Shown here one piece after another: positions 11,950-22,614 of a stretch of 64,000 bases of DNA. Every line of letters begins with the position of its first letter. Position 1 is the stretch's first letter. The position numbers were made by a program, and so were the translations under genes. The DNA is from Parapristionchus giblindavisi (lineage: Eukaryota; Nematoda; Chromadorea; Rhabditida; Diplogasteridae): assembly GCA_943737045.1 (NCBI GenBank), contig CALSFV010000109.1:62001-126000 (forward strand). The letters are read 5' to 3'. The notes beneath the pieces are model-generated. The model made no database searches. It was not told the DNA's origin and saw only the letters and a program-made list of their open reading frames with translations.

Positions 11950-12175
11950 CAGACCAATTGCGGAACTTACAGGTGATGCATTACTTGCAAAGCTATCGAT
12001 TCTGAAAGCGACCCATACGATTGACAAGGGTTGAGGGAGAGATGGAAAAAAGTGGTTTAAAAAGTTGCTCCCACTAATTCCGGATCAACATTTGAAGCCA
12101 CTTTTTCCCATCTCCCCTCAACCCCCTTTCATTGACCGCTTTCTGAATCAGCTGGTGCTTCCCATTTTATGCCCC
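11950..12175. mobile_element. Decayed relative of the 8985-9662 element
   Basis: It shares the GATTCTGAAAG...ACC, GGGTTGAGGG and CTGGTGCTTCCC blocks with the element at 8985-9662, in foldback arrangement. The CAAGGG ends are degraded and no target duplication can be assigned. Confidence 0.45.
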
Positions 12176-12232
12176 GGAGAGCCAGATCGGAGGAGATTGT
12201 AATCTCCAGTAGACATAAAACGGATGAGGAAG

Positions 12233-12424
12233 CTACTCAATATCCAATTTCTTCAGTTTGTCTTGATAGTGATAAGGCCTCTCGTTATAGATTATAAGCA
12301 ATATTTTTCTCGCCTCAAAGTGAATGCGAGGGACCTGGGCATAAATCTCCGCCACTTGTTCATTCGCGTTAACAGTCAGAGCATATTCATCAACAGTTCG
12401 TAATGTACCACACCAAGAGAACAT
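12233..12424 (-). CDS. Possible coding exon, unknown protein
   Basis: A minus-strand open frame has balanced, protein-like composition (VDEYALTVNANEQVAEIYAQ, then VPRIHFEARK) and ends in TAG. No convincing acceptor or neighbouring exon was tied to it. It lies between transposon remnants and may be a fragment. Confidence 0.25.
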   Translation of the reverse strand: MFSWCGTLRTVDEYALTVNANEQVAEIYAQVPRIHFEARKILLIIYNERPYHYQDKLKKLDIE

Positions 12425-12808
12425 GCATTATGCGTTTATGGACGGGTTTAGTATTCTTCCAAGCGGTCAGCCGACGACAACGACTTTATTCTTGGCAGGG
12501 AATGCACTTCACCATTTCACTGGGTCGAGAACTGCAGGGAATTTTAGGGGAGGTGTCGACCCTGTGTTTGAGTTTTGTCCTGGGGCGAAGAGAATAAAGA
12601 TGTGGTGGATGGTGAATCTTGGAATTCAAGTTGCGAACTCTGCTTCGACTCACTTGTGAAAAGTCCATGTCTTTAGTTCGAACTGGGACGACGCCATGAA
12701 CCTGTGACAAAAAGGAATACGATCAGCCAGCCTCGTCCATACCAATACCCGAAGAGTTTTTCCCCTTTTTTTAAAAACCTTTTTTTTGAGTTTTTTTAAC
12801 CGACCGAG

Positions 12809-14449
12809 CCTCCTAACTATAAGCCCACCGCTACGCCTATACCAGCCGAAACGGCCACAGCGCAGGAGAAGTCAGTTTCGTCTAAGCAGACCGCTTCCAA
12901 GGACAAATCGACGATGTCCAAAGTTAAATCTGTGACTAGGACGGTAGGACATTTACTTGACTACACGAACCTAATGACGATAAAGTTTCCGTTAACGATC
13001 TATTCGATTTCCTAACCGATCTTATCGTTTTAAGAAGGAAACACAGGACAAGTCTGACGAAGATGATGAATCCATGAAGAAGCCTAACTAGGGAATGGTT
13101 CGTAAAGGGTACGAAATTACGGAAATGACTACCATGGCGATAATAAGCATGGCCGACTTAGTAAGAATCAACTTTCAAAGTCTGCTATTTATCGATTTTG
13201 AAAAACCCGGCGCATTTACGTCGCACGGCTGAAAATGATTGTCCCACCCTTCAATGGGGAAGGGAGGGACAATCACTTTCAAAGACGGAAGAGTGAACTC
13301 TTTTTCAAACCGAGGTGTGGTATAGTGGTAAGTGCGCGTGTTCATTACTTTTTGCACATGAGTTCGATTCCACCGAGAACATTTTATGACTGTGTAATAA
13401 TTTAACAATGAATGCGGATGTTTCAATGGAAATAAAGTCCACAATTTCTATTTATTTCGGTTTTTGCTACTTTTTTCGGTGTTTTTTTGTTATCTCTTCT
13501 TCGTTGCGAATCTGTAGAAAATCAGATACTAGTAACAACTTTATGGAATTCATAGAAAACATTAACATAAGTGTTCAACAAATTAAATATTACTGTATTA
13601 TTACATGTATGTCTACTGGCGACTGCAGAACATTTCCAAACTTTTGTGCCAAAAAGCCATAAACTACCTTTGCAGAAACACCCATTTAAGCAGAATAAAA
13701 AACTGTGTAGATCAAGATAAGTCATCAAACTCCTGAAAAAAATCAATAAATGGAGGGAAGAACTATCAACTGATCGATGAAACTACAATACACCAACTTG
13801 CAAACATCGTGTGCTCTTGAAAACAATATAATCACATCGATTACAAATTAAAGATAGCGAAAAAAGTAGCAAAAACCAAAATAAATAGAAATTGTGGACT
13901 TTATTTCCATTGAAACATCCGCATTCATTGTTAAATTATTACACAGTCATAAAATGTTCTCGGTGGAATCGAACTCATGTGCAAAAAGTAATGAACACGC
14001 GCACTTTCACCACTATACCACAGCTCGGTTTGATAGAGAGTTCACTCTTCCGTCTTTGAAAGTGATTGTCCCTCCCTTCCCCATTGAAGGGTGGGTCAAT
14101 CAGTTTCAGCCGTGCGACGTAAATGCGCCGGGTTTTTCAAAATCGATAAATAGCAGACTTTGAAAGTTGATTCTTACTAAGTCGGCCATGCTTATTATCG
14201 CCATGGTAGTCACTCACCGTAATTTCGTACCCTTTACGAACCATTCCCTAGTAAGACCATTAGGGATAAGAAGGTAATTAACCATAACTGTAAAAAAGTA
14301 AAGTGCTTTTTGCCGATGGATATCATAACAAAGAAATGAGTTAAACGATAACTAATCCTAATTAATTTCAGGACGAGTACGACGGTGGATATGAGGATGT
14401 AGGAGATATTACAGCGGAGGAGTTACAGAAGGTGTTAGTACCCGAATGA
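12809..14449 (+). CDS. Lys/Ser-rich and acidic protein, 3' exons; one exon split by a transposon
   Basis: Exons: 12809-12943 (PPNYKPTATPIPAETATAQE, then Lys/Ser-rich to VKSVTRT), 13035-13087 joined to 14255-14273 across an inserted element, and 14372-14449 (DEYDGGYEDVGDITAEELQK, then VLVPE, TGA). Removing the element and one TAA copy gives a 72-nt exon in phase 0 on both sides. With the element present, the frame meets TAG at the insertion edge and ends ...SMKKPN. The visible 3' part would be 94 residues. The 5' exons are unclear; a KKEYDQPASSIPIPE stretch near 12715-12765 is a candidate. The protein family is not recognised. The allele is either a pseudogene, a recent insertion, or rescued by splicing. 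Confidence 0.65.
13088..14251. mobile_element. CTAGGGAATGG foldback element inserted in a coding exon, 1164 bp, TSD TAA
   Basis: The termini CTAGGGAATGGTTCGTAAAG and its inverse are flanked by TAA (13085-13087 and 14252-14254). The arms of about 350 bp are nearly identical and each carries a tRNA-like segment (about 13308-13380 on + and 13968-14040 on -) with A-box TGGTATAGTGG and B-box AGTTCGATTCC. The central 450 bp holds no credible gene. Confidence 0.85.
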
Positions 14450-15180
14450 AGATAGACGGAAGACCAATTGATGATATGGAGAGATCGAAAGATCAACAAC
14501 ATCTACCCCCTTTGAAGCTTTACCAAGGGATAAAGCGAATGACTTTGCTTTCCGATTTGTGTGAAAACATATCAAAACAGTTACACTCATTTCTAGTTAA
14601 TGAGTCGCCAAATTATGGCCAATTTAGTTATTCTCTAGAAACACAACAGTTACACTGTCCCAATATTCAAGTAAATCTAATAAAAAATCTCTTACATCTC
14701 GACTCAATAAATTCCAAGAGATATGCAAAAAGATAGAGAAATAACTCCTTAAAGGTGGAGTCCCTCGAATATTTTCCGTCAAGAAATTGTGAGGTAGCAA
14801 AAGTTATTCTACCTACCGTACACTATTTATTTTATGATGATTCAGCTTATTAATCGCTAGAAATATGAATGAACCATCAGGCCCGTGCAGGCAAACGCGC
14901 GCTTTTTGAAAATTGAGAATATTCGGTAATAAGATTTGAATTTGCGACAGATGGGTAACTATGGGATAGATGAGTGGTTGTACTAACTTCTCGCATATCA
15001 CTTTACATTTGCGCAAGAGAGTAATTAGCATGAACATTCGCGGGTCGATTATGATGGAATAAAGAAAGAAAGAAAGAAAGAAAGAAAGACCCACCATTCC
15101 ACCTTCAATCCTAGCGTAGTGGTGAAACAGCCGACTATCGCCGTGCTCGAATCCTATTGTCCAAAATTTCATATTTCATA
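14450..15180. other. Unassigned 3' flank plus a LINE tail and a tRNA-like remnant
   Basis: A TGATGGAATAAAGAAAGAAAG tail at about 15050-15090 marks the end of a LINE copy. A tRNA-like stretch (TAGCGTAGTGG...GTGCTCGAATCC) lies at about 15108-15155 without a pairing acceptor stem. An open frame at 14446-14736 is not supported as a gene. Confidence 0.4.
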
Positions 15181-15209
15181 AAGCGCATCTTTGCCTGTGA
15201 TATCAAGCA

Positions 15210-15554
15210 TAATCTGGACAGAGTTATTGAGGAATCATGGTGACGGCGGTGATACCGTAATCCTTTCAAATTTGAATTTCCCGCACTTTTCATTGACCCT
15301 GCGAAATCGATTTTCTCACGAACGTGTTTTAGCACGCTTCCTGCGAATTTTCGTTTGTATTTTCTGGTGCATTTTGTGAAATAATTACAATACTTACAAA
15401 TACAATACTTCCAATACGAGAAAAAACCTTTCTAAAACAAATTCGTTAGAAAATCGATTTCGCAGGGTCAATGAAAAGTGCGGGAAGTTCAAATTTGAAG
15501 GGATTACGGTATCACCCCTGTCACCATGATCCCTCAATAACTCTGTCCAGAGTT
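15210..15554. mobile_element. Foldback element, about 345 bp
   Basis: CTGGACAGAGTTATTGAGG near 15211 is mirrored by CCTCAATAACTCTGTCCAG near 15533-15552. The arms run through GATTACGGTATCACC and GACCCTGCGAAATCGATTTTC over about 120 bp each. Confidence 0.7.
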
Positions 15555-15689
15555 AACCAATTTTATTCGTTTCATCGGTGATTCGTTTCATCTTATCTGA
15601 TTGTGAGGATGCAATGATCTCAACTAATGAAATGTTTTAAAAATCTTTTAGAACGATGCGACATGAATCATGTCGCGGCGGCCCGCCTT

Positions 15690-16200
15690 TAGGGAGGGCG
15701 ATTGTGCGGGACTGTATAAGACTGTTATTAGACCTGCACTGATGTATGGAAGTGAGACATAGCCGATGACGTATAGACATGAAGCAAAGTTGATGCGTAC
15801 CGATATGAGGATGATGAGATGGGCATGTGGAGTTACCCTGTCTGATAGAATAAGAAAAGAGGTGCTTAGAGGAATGATGAAAGTAAGACCGATTACTGAA
15901 AAGATTCGAGAGGACAGACTGAGATGGTACCGGCATGTGAAGAGGAGAGATATATCTACGCCATGTGTATTATTTGAAAATTGTTTAAAAAATCAGGAGA
16001 GATAGAGATGATCTACATATAAATGCAGAAAGATGATACAGTACGCGCCACAAGGAAGGAGACCAAGAGGAAGACCGAAGCTGAGATGGACGGATATGAT
16101 CAAGAAGGACTTCACGGAACACATGCTGACGGAACAACACACGCTGGACAGACAAATATAGCGTAAGAAGACTAGTTTTCCTGACCCCATTTAACGTGAT
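15690..16200 (+). mobile_element. RTE-type LINE, C-terminal fragment, disrupted
   Basis: The frame reads GLYKTVIRPALMYGSET, a stop (TAG), then KLMRTDMRMMRWACGVTLSD and KIREDRLRWYRHVKRRD. This order (YKTVIRPALLYGSE...RMLRWMCGVT...RLRWYGHV) is typical of the reverse-transcriptase C-terminus of RTE/BovB-like LINEs. A further stop follows at about 16004, and a frameshifted stretch continues KEGDQEEDRS-like. Dead copy. Confidence 0.75.
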
Positions 16201-16665
16201 AAGAAGAACCAAATACCATCCCTTTCTTTCGTAAACAGGAAAATAAATTATTTGATTTGAAATGCTTTGATGATGATTTTTTACAAATCAATGTTGTTTT
16301 CCAGGCAAGGCCGTTCGTAACTGCGCCATGAATGTATGTTTGGCAATATACATATATGAACAAAAATTGGTAAAACAGTTTTAGCAATGAAAAAGCGAGA
16401 AATTTCGAGCGATAGAATGCATAATTTTTCCAGAAACATGTTTACGGTTGTCGTTGATATAAATAAATGGAACCGAAACGATTGGATAAGAAATACGGTA
16501 ACCAATCTCTTCTTACAAAAGGGTTGTTAGAATGTGTGTATTGAGAAATTTGTGAACAAGAAGAAAATATTGTATTCAGCAGTACTTTTATCTTCAATTA
16601 AGACGGACAATTAAAAGATGAGTGAAACATAAAACTAAAAATTTTCCTTTTCGCATGAGGAACAG

Positions 16666-16872
16666 TTACCAGATATCGAAATAACCCATTTGTTTCTTAT
16701 CATCAGATGATGAAATTAGGAGCACCTTAGCCAGGGTTGGTGGTGGTGACGTCATTGATTCACATATTGCTAGTGGATCCATATTCTGCAAATGTTTTGT
16801 AAATTCTATCATTACATGGGGGAACAAACCATCAGGGGAAGAACTGTTATATGTACATAGATGTTCATTCAA
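16666..16872 (-). CDS. Possible coding exon, unknown
   Basis: The open frame includes NSSSPDGLFPHVMIEFTKHL and SMTSPPPTLAKVLLIS, with the look of real protein. It ends DIW at a GTAACTG that could be a donor or a stop. No partner exons were found. It may belong to a transposon gene. Confidence 0.25.
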   Translation of the reverse strand: MNEHLCTYNSSSPDGLFPHVMIEFTKHLQNMDPLAICESMTSPPPTLAKVLLISSSDDKKQMGYFDIW

Positions 16873-16898
16873 TGACCAAAACTTGTTGAAAAAAACTT

Positions 16899-17990
16899 GT
16901 ACAACTCACTTTTTAACATTTTTAATAATTATATGACTGTCTAGGTTACGCAATATTAAAATCGCAGTTTGGCGGCCGATATAGGCGACCTGAAAATGAT
17001 CATTCTTATAGAAACTAAAGTATTTGAACACGAAAATAATCAGCATCATAGGACGGGAAGGATTCGAAATGGATTTTATTTATTTATTTATTTATTTATT
17101 TCTTTATCCATCAGTTAAAATCAAGAATAATGAATGAATGAAGCAATAAGGGAGTGATGGAGTTCCGTCGCTTAAGCGATTTCGGTTGGGGAGTGGCAGC
17201 TTTAGCTGAACAATGATATTAAGGACGAATACGAGATTGAGTTATAATATTGTGAGGGGGCAAATTTAGTATCCCTGCACGGAATATATGGGGAGGGGAA
17301 GAGACAAGCTCTTGGGTGAGGGAGTTCCACGTGGACAGAGATCTAGAGGCACAAGTGGAAAGGGATTTGGGAATACAAAAAGGTAGTGATATCCTATAAC
17401 GATGGCTAATTCTATTACAATCAATATAATATAAGTGAGAGGAGTCAAATAAAGAATAGTTATGTACTGTGCTATGGAGAAATTGGAGATCACGGATGGC
17501 TCTTCTATATTCTAATGTGGGGAGTTGAAGAAAAGCGTTGCGTTCGTTAAAAGGTAAGGGAGCAAGTTTGCATTTAGCAAAAAGTCTATATGTAAAATTT
17601 CTTTGTACACTTTCTATTGAATTGGTCAGGTATTTAAGGGTGGGATTCCAGATAATAGGACATGATTCAAGAATTGGTCTTATATAAACAGTATAAGCTT
17701 TAGATAAAAGTGAATGGGAACGAGAGTGGACAGACAAGAACAGCATATTAATAGAAGCTTTGGCCTATAGTGAAATACATCTTCGAGTTGATAAATACTA
17801 CAAATAACCATGACGAGCAATGCCGTCGATAGCGAACCTGCACTTAATTCGAGGAAGTGCGTAAAGGAGAGTCAACTGGCTTGTGACCGCAACGCTTGCC
17901 GCAGCGCGTGAAATGCAGTCAATCGGTATGTCACATTCGTGGAAATTTATCGGGGATGAGTATTGACAAAATGTGTGGTATGGTGATAAT
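16899..17990 (+). repeat. Interspersed repeat F, split by a LINE insertion
   Basis: The first part (16899-17070) has GCGGCCGATATAGGCGACCTG. The second part (17790-17990) has GACCGCAACGCTTGCCGCAGCG and CACATTCGTGGAAATTTAT. Together they match the uninterrupted copies at 20950-21320 and 41020-41440. Confidence 0.6.
17072..17790 (-). mobile_element. CR1/Jockey-like LINE, reverse-transcriptase C-terminus and 3' end (-)
   Basis: The minus-strand open frame 17746-17219 (175 codons) contains AYTVYIRPILESCPIIWNP, SIESVQRNFTYRL, LPTLEYRRAIRDLQFL and SLSTWNSLTQEL. This is the standard C-terminal signature of CR1/Jockey reverse transcriptases. The 3' tail is ATTT-type repeats at 17072-17105. It is 5' truncated and inserted in repeat F. 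The open frame is intact across its whole length, so the copy is fairly young. Confidence 0.85.
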
Positions 17991-18427
17991 TATATCATAT
18001 CAGTCCATCTCTCAAATTCGCAAATTTTAAGAATTGAAAAGAAGAAAACAATGAAGTCGGTCTTTAAAGGCTTTTCATAAGGCTTTTCAGACGGCCCAAC
18101 AAGACGATTCGTATGATGACGTTGGTGATTCGTTACTGGTCATAGTTAAAAATGGAGACCCGCAAATGATCACCTTGAAGTGTGCGTGGAACAAATAATT
18201 AGCGAGAAGTTTCACTTTTATGGATTCTTGCGGCGCAGTGACAAGAACATGGTGGCTGGTTTTAATTTTTTAATTTAATTTATCATGCATCCAAAGATGT
18301 GACAACATTTGAAACGACAATTAAACAAGTGCATGGGGAACGGCTCGCAACACATTGTTGAACGTTCAAATTTTCAAAAGCGATACATTTCTTGTATCAA
18401 GTATATTTATAGCGCTTAATCAGCTGA

Positions 18428-19643
18428 CAAGGGAATGGTCAACCATCCCCGTCGAGTTATGATTTGTGACATATACCATTCGAACCGCAATGGAATTCTG
18501 ATAAGACTCCGTTGATAAGAGAACTCAAATGTTTATGCGCTTCGAGAAAATCGATATTGAAATTAGGTCAAATTCGTGTGGCTCCCTACACAACACATGC
18601 GGATGGGTTGGTGAACTCTTCTATCTTCTTCCGAAGCATCGACATGTGTAGTGTAGTGGATAATGCGACTGAGTTTACTTTTGACTGTCAGGGGTTCGAT
18701 CCCCCACGGCGCACTTCTCTTTTGCTGATTTTGTTTTTGTATAAAGATTGAAATGTTTTGCTGTGATTATGAAAGCTAGAAAAGAGAACACACTCTATCT
18801 TATCAATAAGTGTGAACTTTAACAACAAAAAGAGTAAAGTAAAAACCATTGTATCCCGCTGCAAACAAAGAGTACTGTATCATGTTTCGGAGTATTGAAG
18901 GTTCCAAGATGAAATCTGTAATCTCATAACTGTTTTTCAAGTCATTCATTGATTCATTCTTGATGGAAAAAAAACTCCTCAAGAAAAATTTAACTTTAAT
19001 CTTTTTGTTTATAGCATTATTTTTGCAATCTTCTTCTTCCTCTCCCTCGCCCGAGGTCGAGGTCATGAAATCAATAACCTGAAAAACAGCAATGAGAGTT
19101 AAAAGATCAAAGATCATGCGAGTACGGTAAGTTCTTCCATTTCTTCTTGGACTGTCTTCCAAAGCCTTGATGTCATTGTTCTTCCTGCTCATTCATTATG
19201 TGCCCCAGATGTGAAAATTGTCTTTTCCTTACTTAACTCATTTTGCTGTTAAAGTTCACACTTGTTGATAAGATAGAGTGTGTTCTCTTTTCTAGCTTTC
19301 ATAATCACAGCAAAACATTTCAATCTTTATAGAAAAACAAAATCAGCAAGAGAGAAGCGCGCCGTGGGGGATCGAACCCCTGACAGTCAAAAGTAAACGC
19401 AGGCGCATTATCCACTACACTACATAAGCCGCTGCTTCGGAAGAAGATAGAAGAGTTCACCAACCCATCCGCATGTGTTGTGTAGGGAGCCACACGAATT
19501 TGACCTAATTTCAATATCGATTTTCTCGAAGCGCATAAACATTTGAGTTCTCTTATCAACGGAGTCTTATCAGAATTCCATTGCGGTTCGAATGGTATAT
19601 GTCACAAATCATAACTCGACGGGGATGGTTGACCATTCCCTTG
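18428..19643. mobile_element. CAAGGG-family foldback element with tRNA-like arms, 1216 bp, TSD TGA
   Basis: It starts CAAGGGAATGGTCAACCATC and ends in the inverse, with TGA at both flanks (18425-18427 and 19644-19646). The arms are about 380 bp. Each arm has a tRNA-like segment: A-box TAGTGTAGTGG and B-box GGGTTCGATCCCC at about 18638-18712 (+), and inverted at about 19363-19438. The acceptor stems do not pair, so these are not functional tRNAs. The central part (18803-19192, minus) is open but shows nothing recognisable. Confidence 0.8.
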
Positions 19644-19811
19644 TGAATCAGGATAGAACAAAGACGGTAGTTCGACTGAATTTTGCTACATTTCTGCGCG
19701 CAAGGTTCGTTCATGAAGTGCACCTTAAAGATGGAGGCCCTCGAATGTCTATGCAAATACGTAACATCATTTGTGCAAGAGATTAGTGATATGCAAGAAA
19801 TTAGCGTGGCC

Positions 19812-19895
19812 AGGCATCTATCCCTTGGTGTAGTGGTAAATGCGCTGTCTAGTTAGCGTAACGTCGCGTGTTCGAAACCTATTGCCGAACTTTCT
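19812..19895 (+). other. tRNA-like remnant
   Basis: An A-box-like TTGGTGTAGTGGTAAATGC and B-box-like GTGTTCGAAACC are spaced as in a tRNA, but no acceptor or T-stem pairing is seen. Probably tRNA-derived repeat sequence. Confidence 0.4.
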
Positions 19896-20296
19896 TATTT
19901 TCAAAATTTCGCGCCTTTGCCTGTACATGAAGCATGATTCGTTCATGATTCTAGCGATCAATAAGCTGAATTAGCATAAAATAGTCTATGAACGGTATGC
20001 AGAATCACTTTGGCTATATTTCTGTCTTCACAGTTTGTTCACGAAAATATTCGCCGGACTCCGCCTTTAAAGTTTATCGCTCCTCAATTCTTGTTAGCAA
20101 TTTTCAACAATTGTTCTGTTTGTTTGTTCATGGGAATATTAGGTGCTAATAAGTCAACGGATGGTGATAGTTATCTTTATCATTCGATCTTTCGATCAAT
20201 GTGAGAAGCAACGGGAAAATTTAATCAAGCAACAGAGGAGTCTATGACTTATTGTGCTGAAAGGATCTGAAAGAAAGTAATTTTGAAAATTAAATA

Positions 20297-20344
<48 letters not shown>
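20297..20344. repeat. (TA)n microsatellite
   Basis: About 24 uninterrupted TA dinucleotides. Confidence 0.95.
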
Positions 20345-20345
<1 letters not shown>

Positions 20346-20461
20346 CATTTACATTTTCAATAGAACAACCGCGAGTGACGAGAACTGAGATTTGAGTTTC
20401 ACTTTGTACGCAAATAAATATATAAAACTGTTTAGCTCACACAGAAAAAAAAATAATGTCT

Positions 20462-20715
20462 TTATTTATTTAATTTCATTACAAATAAAATACAATAAAA
20501 TTGCATCTTCCAGTATCTGTCTTGGAATCCATGGAAATGTATTTGGTCTTTCATTGCAATAACAACTAGTACATATTTGGCTTTTGATACCATCGATGTT
20601 GCATGCTCACAGTTTATGCGTAGATTTACATAGTAGTGTTGGTTCTTCTTCTTCGGTCCAGTAATTCCCGGATTTATTGTCGTGATGTCATTTAACCGCA
20701 CAGTGCAGGCTCCTT
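20462..20715 (-). CDS. Terminal exon of an unidentified gene
   Basis: After the acceptor TTTTGTTCAG the frame reads GACTVRLNDITTINPGITGP, then QHYYVNLRINCEHATSMVSK and YVLVVIAMKDQIHFHGFQ. It ends LNK-TAA overlapping an AATAAA. The alternating hydrophobic strands and two cysteines suggest a small beta-rich extracellular domain, but I cannot name it. No upstream exon was located before repeat F at 20950, so the gene is incomplete here. Confidence 0.5.
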
Positions 20716-20949
20716 CTGAACAAAATCAAATTGGTATTTGAAATAATTTCACAACGTAACGTCCGAAAAACCATAGGGCTAACCATAGGAACACCATAGC
20801 ATACACCATAGGGCATATTATTAGTTAAACTTATTAATTATAAATTTAATTTTAAAATGCATTTAATACCATCGGGAAGAGGGTGAATGAAGTTGCGTGT
20901 AGCGAGAATTATTATGAACGTAATCATAACTGAAAAAATGTGTAGGTAG

Positions 20950-21320
20950 ACTACTTGCACAACTCATTTGTTTACAGTGTTGATAACTAAAAAAACTGTC
21001 GTGATTCGGGATAAGCAATATTATTATCGCCGTATCGGTCGGTATAGGCGACCTGAAAATGATAAATCTGATTTAAAAAATATTTAAACAAGATAATAAT
21101 CAACAATGCAGAAGGGGAAGAATTTCTTAATTAAGTATATCAGACAAAACGGAATGACAATATGCTTTACCGATAGATAAAGCATAAATAAATAAATAAC
21201 CATGACTAATACCATCAATACCAAACAAGAGCTTGGCTTGTGTTCGCAACGCCTGACGCAACGCGCGGAATGTTGCCAATCGTAAGGGCACATTTGTGAC
21301 ACGAGCATACGGAAATTTAT
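20950..21320 (+). repeat. Interspersed repeat F, uninterrupted copy
   Basis: It contains CGGTCGGTATAGGCGACCTG, then CGCAACGCCTGACGCAACGC and GGCACATTTGTGACACGAGC, in the same order as the copies at 16899 and 41020. Confidence 0.55.
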
Positions 21321-21329
21321 ACTAATGAC

Positions 21330-22600
21330 ATTGCGAAATTGTTAAAATAGATGATCTCATATTATTCAGCTCGAGAAACTGTATTTAAATCTTTGAAATA
21401 GCGTTCCGATAAAAGTTGGATTAATGTAGCTAGTACTGCTGTCGTACCTGCCACGGGTGTATTAAATAAATAAATAAATAAATAAGTGTGGTGAGGTTTC
21501 CTAATTTCATATTTCAAAAGGCTCACTTCAGAGTTTATATCTTCACTATTTGCCACCGCTGTTTAAATAATCATTACAGTAGTCTATCTCCAGTCTTCCC
21601 CTAGCTAGGCGTCCAACAACACTTTTGTATCAGGGATGTACATTTTACGATTTTACGACATTTTTGGAGTCTTACGAAAACTATTTTTTTACGACATTTA
21701 GAAATATGTTCAAATAACAGAAGAATAAATTTTAAGATAAAAAATCAATGTTTTTCGATTTTTGTCCTTTTTAAAAAATATTTTTTCTTCAAGCGTATTT
21801 CATTAATGTATGTAATTGAATTTGAATGCCTCCTTTTTTTCTTCCTTGTTGCGAATTGAATAGTGATCAATATCAAATGATCAATCTCAATTAGTATGTG
21901 ATCATACCGTGGAGTTGGCACGACGCCAAGAATATCTCTCGTAGTCTGACGCTATCGTTGTGTATGTTCTTTCACCACTCCCCCTCTTTCTCTAACATGG
22001 TCTTACCTCGCCTTCTTCCCACTGATGGTTCTTTAATCAGAGTAGAGACTGTGCAGATATAAGAGAGAAGAGAGAGCGTGTGTGTAGAAGTGAGAGTGGC
22101 TAGAGAAAGAAACAACTGAGCTACCGTTGTTTGTTAATCGCTGTTCCCTCCATTTGTGGATTCTTTCCCGCCTTTTTATATGTTGTACGTGTCGCTATAC
22201 TATGGTTCATGTTTTTTTCGCTAGAAGTTAGGTCAAAGGATCTCTTTCGTTCACCCTCTATCTCCTCTTCTTCTCTCCCTCTCTACCTCAACTTCTCCCT
22301 CTTCTGTCTTTCCTTCTACATCTACCTCTCCCTCCATCTCCCCCTCCCTCCTTCTCCCCTCTCCATCTCCCCTTTTTCTTCTCCCTCTACCCCTTTCTCT
22401 TCTCTCTCTCTTTTCACCTGATTATCTATCTACTGTATGACAATGTATGGATTATCTTTGATTTCTCTTTATTTACATGCATCCCAATATCGTTGTCTAT
22501 TTCTTCATCTATTGCATTTGCATATGATCCATTATCATATACTCTGTTTTCATTAATTAAAATTTTTTTGCTTACTATTCGTCTATCTTTACTTCATCTG
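21330..22600. other. Unassigned; pyrimidine-rich tract at 22240-22420
   Basis: No gene is supported. The 22240-22420 stretch is CT-rich simple sequence, which makes the open frames there meaningless. Confidence 0.4.
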
Positions 22601-22614
22601 CTTGTTAGTCTTTT

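Noticed and set aside
12423..12710. Overlapping open frames on both strands
   Set aside because: Neither has consistent splice junctions with neighbouring exons; they overlap each other and no domain is visible.
18638..18712. Apparent tRNA gene in a foldback arm
   Set aside because: A- and B-boxes are present but acceptor and anticodon stems do not pair; treated as tRNA-derived.
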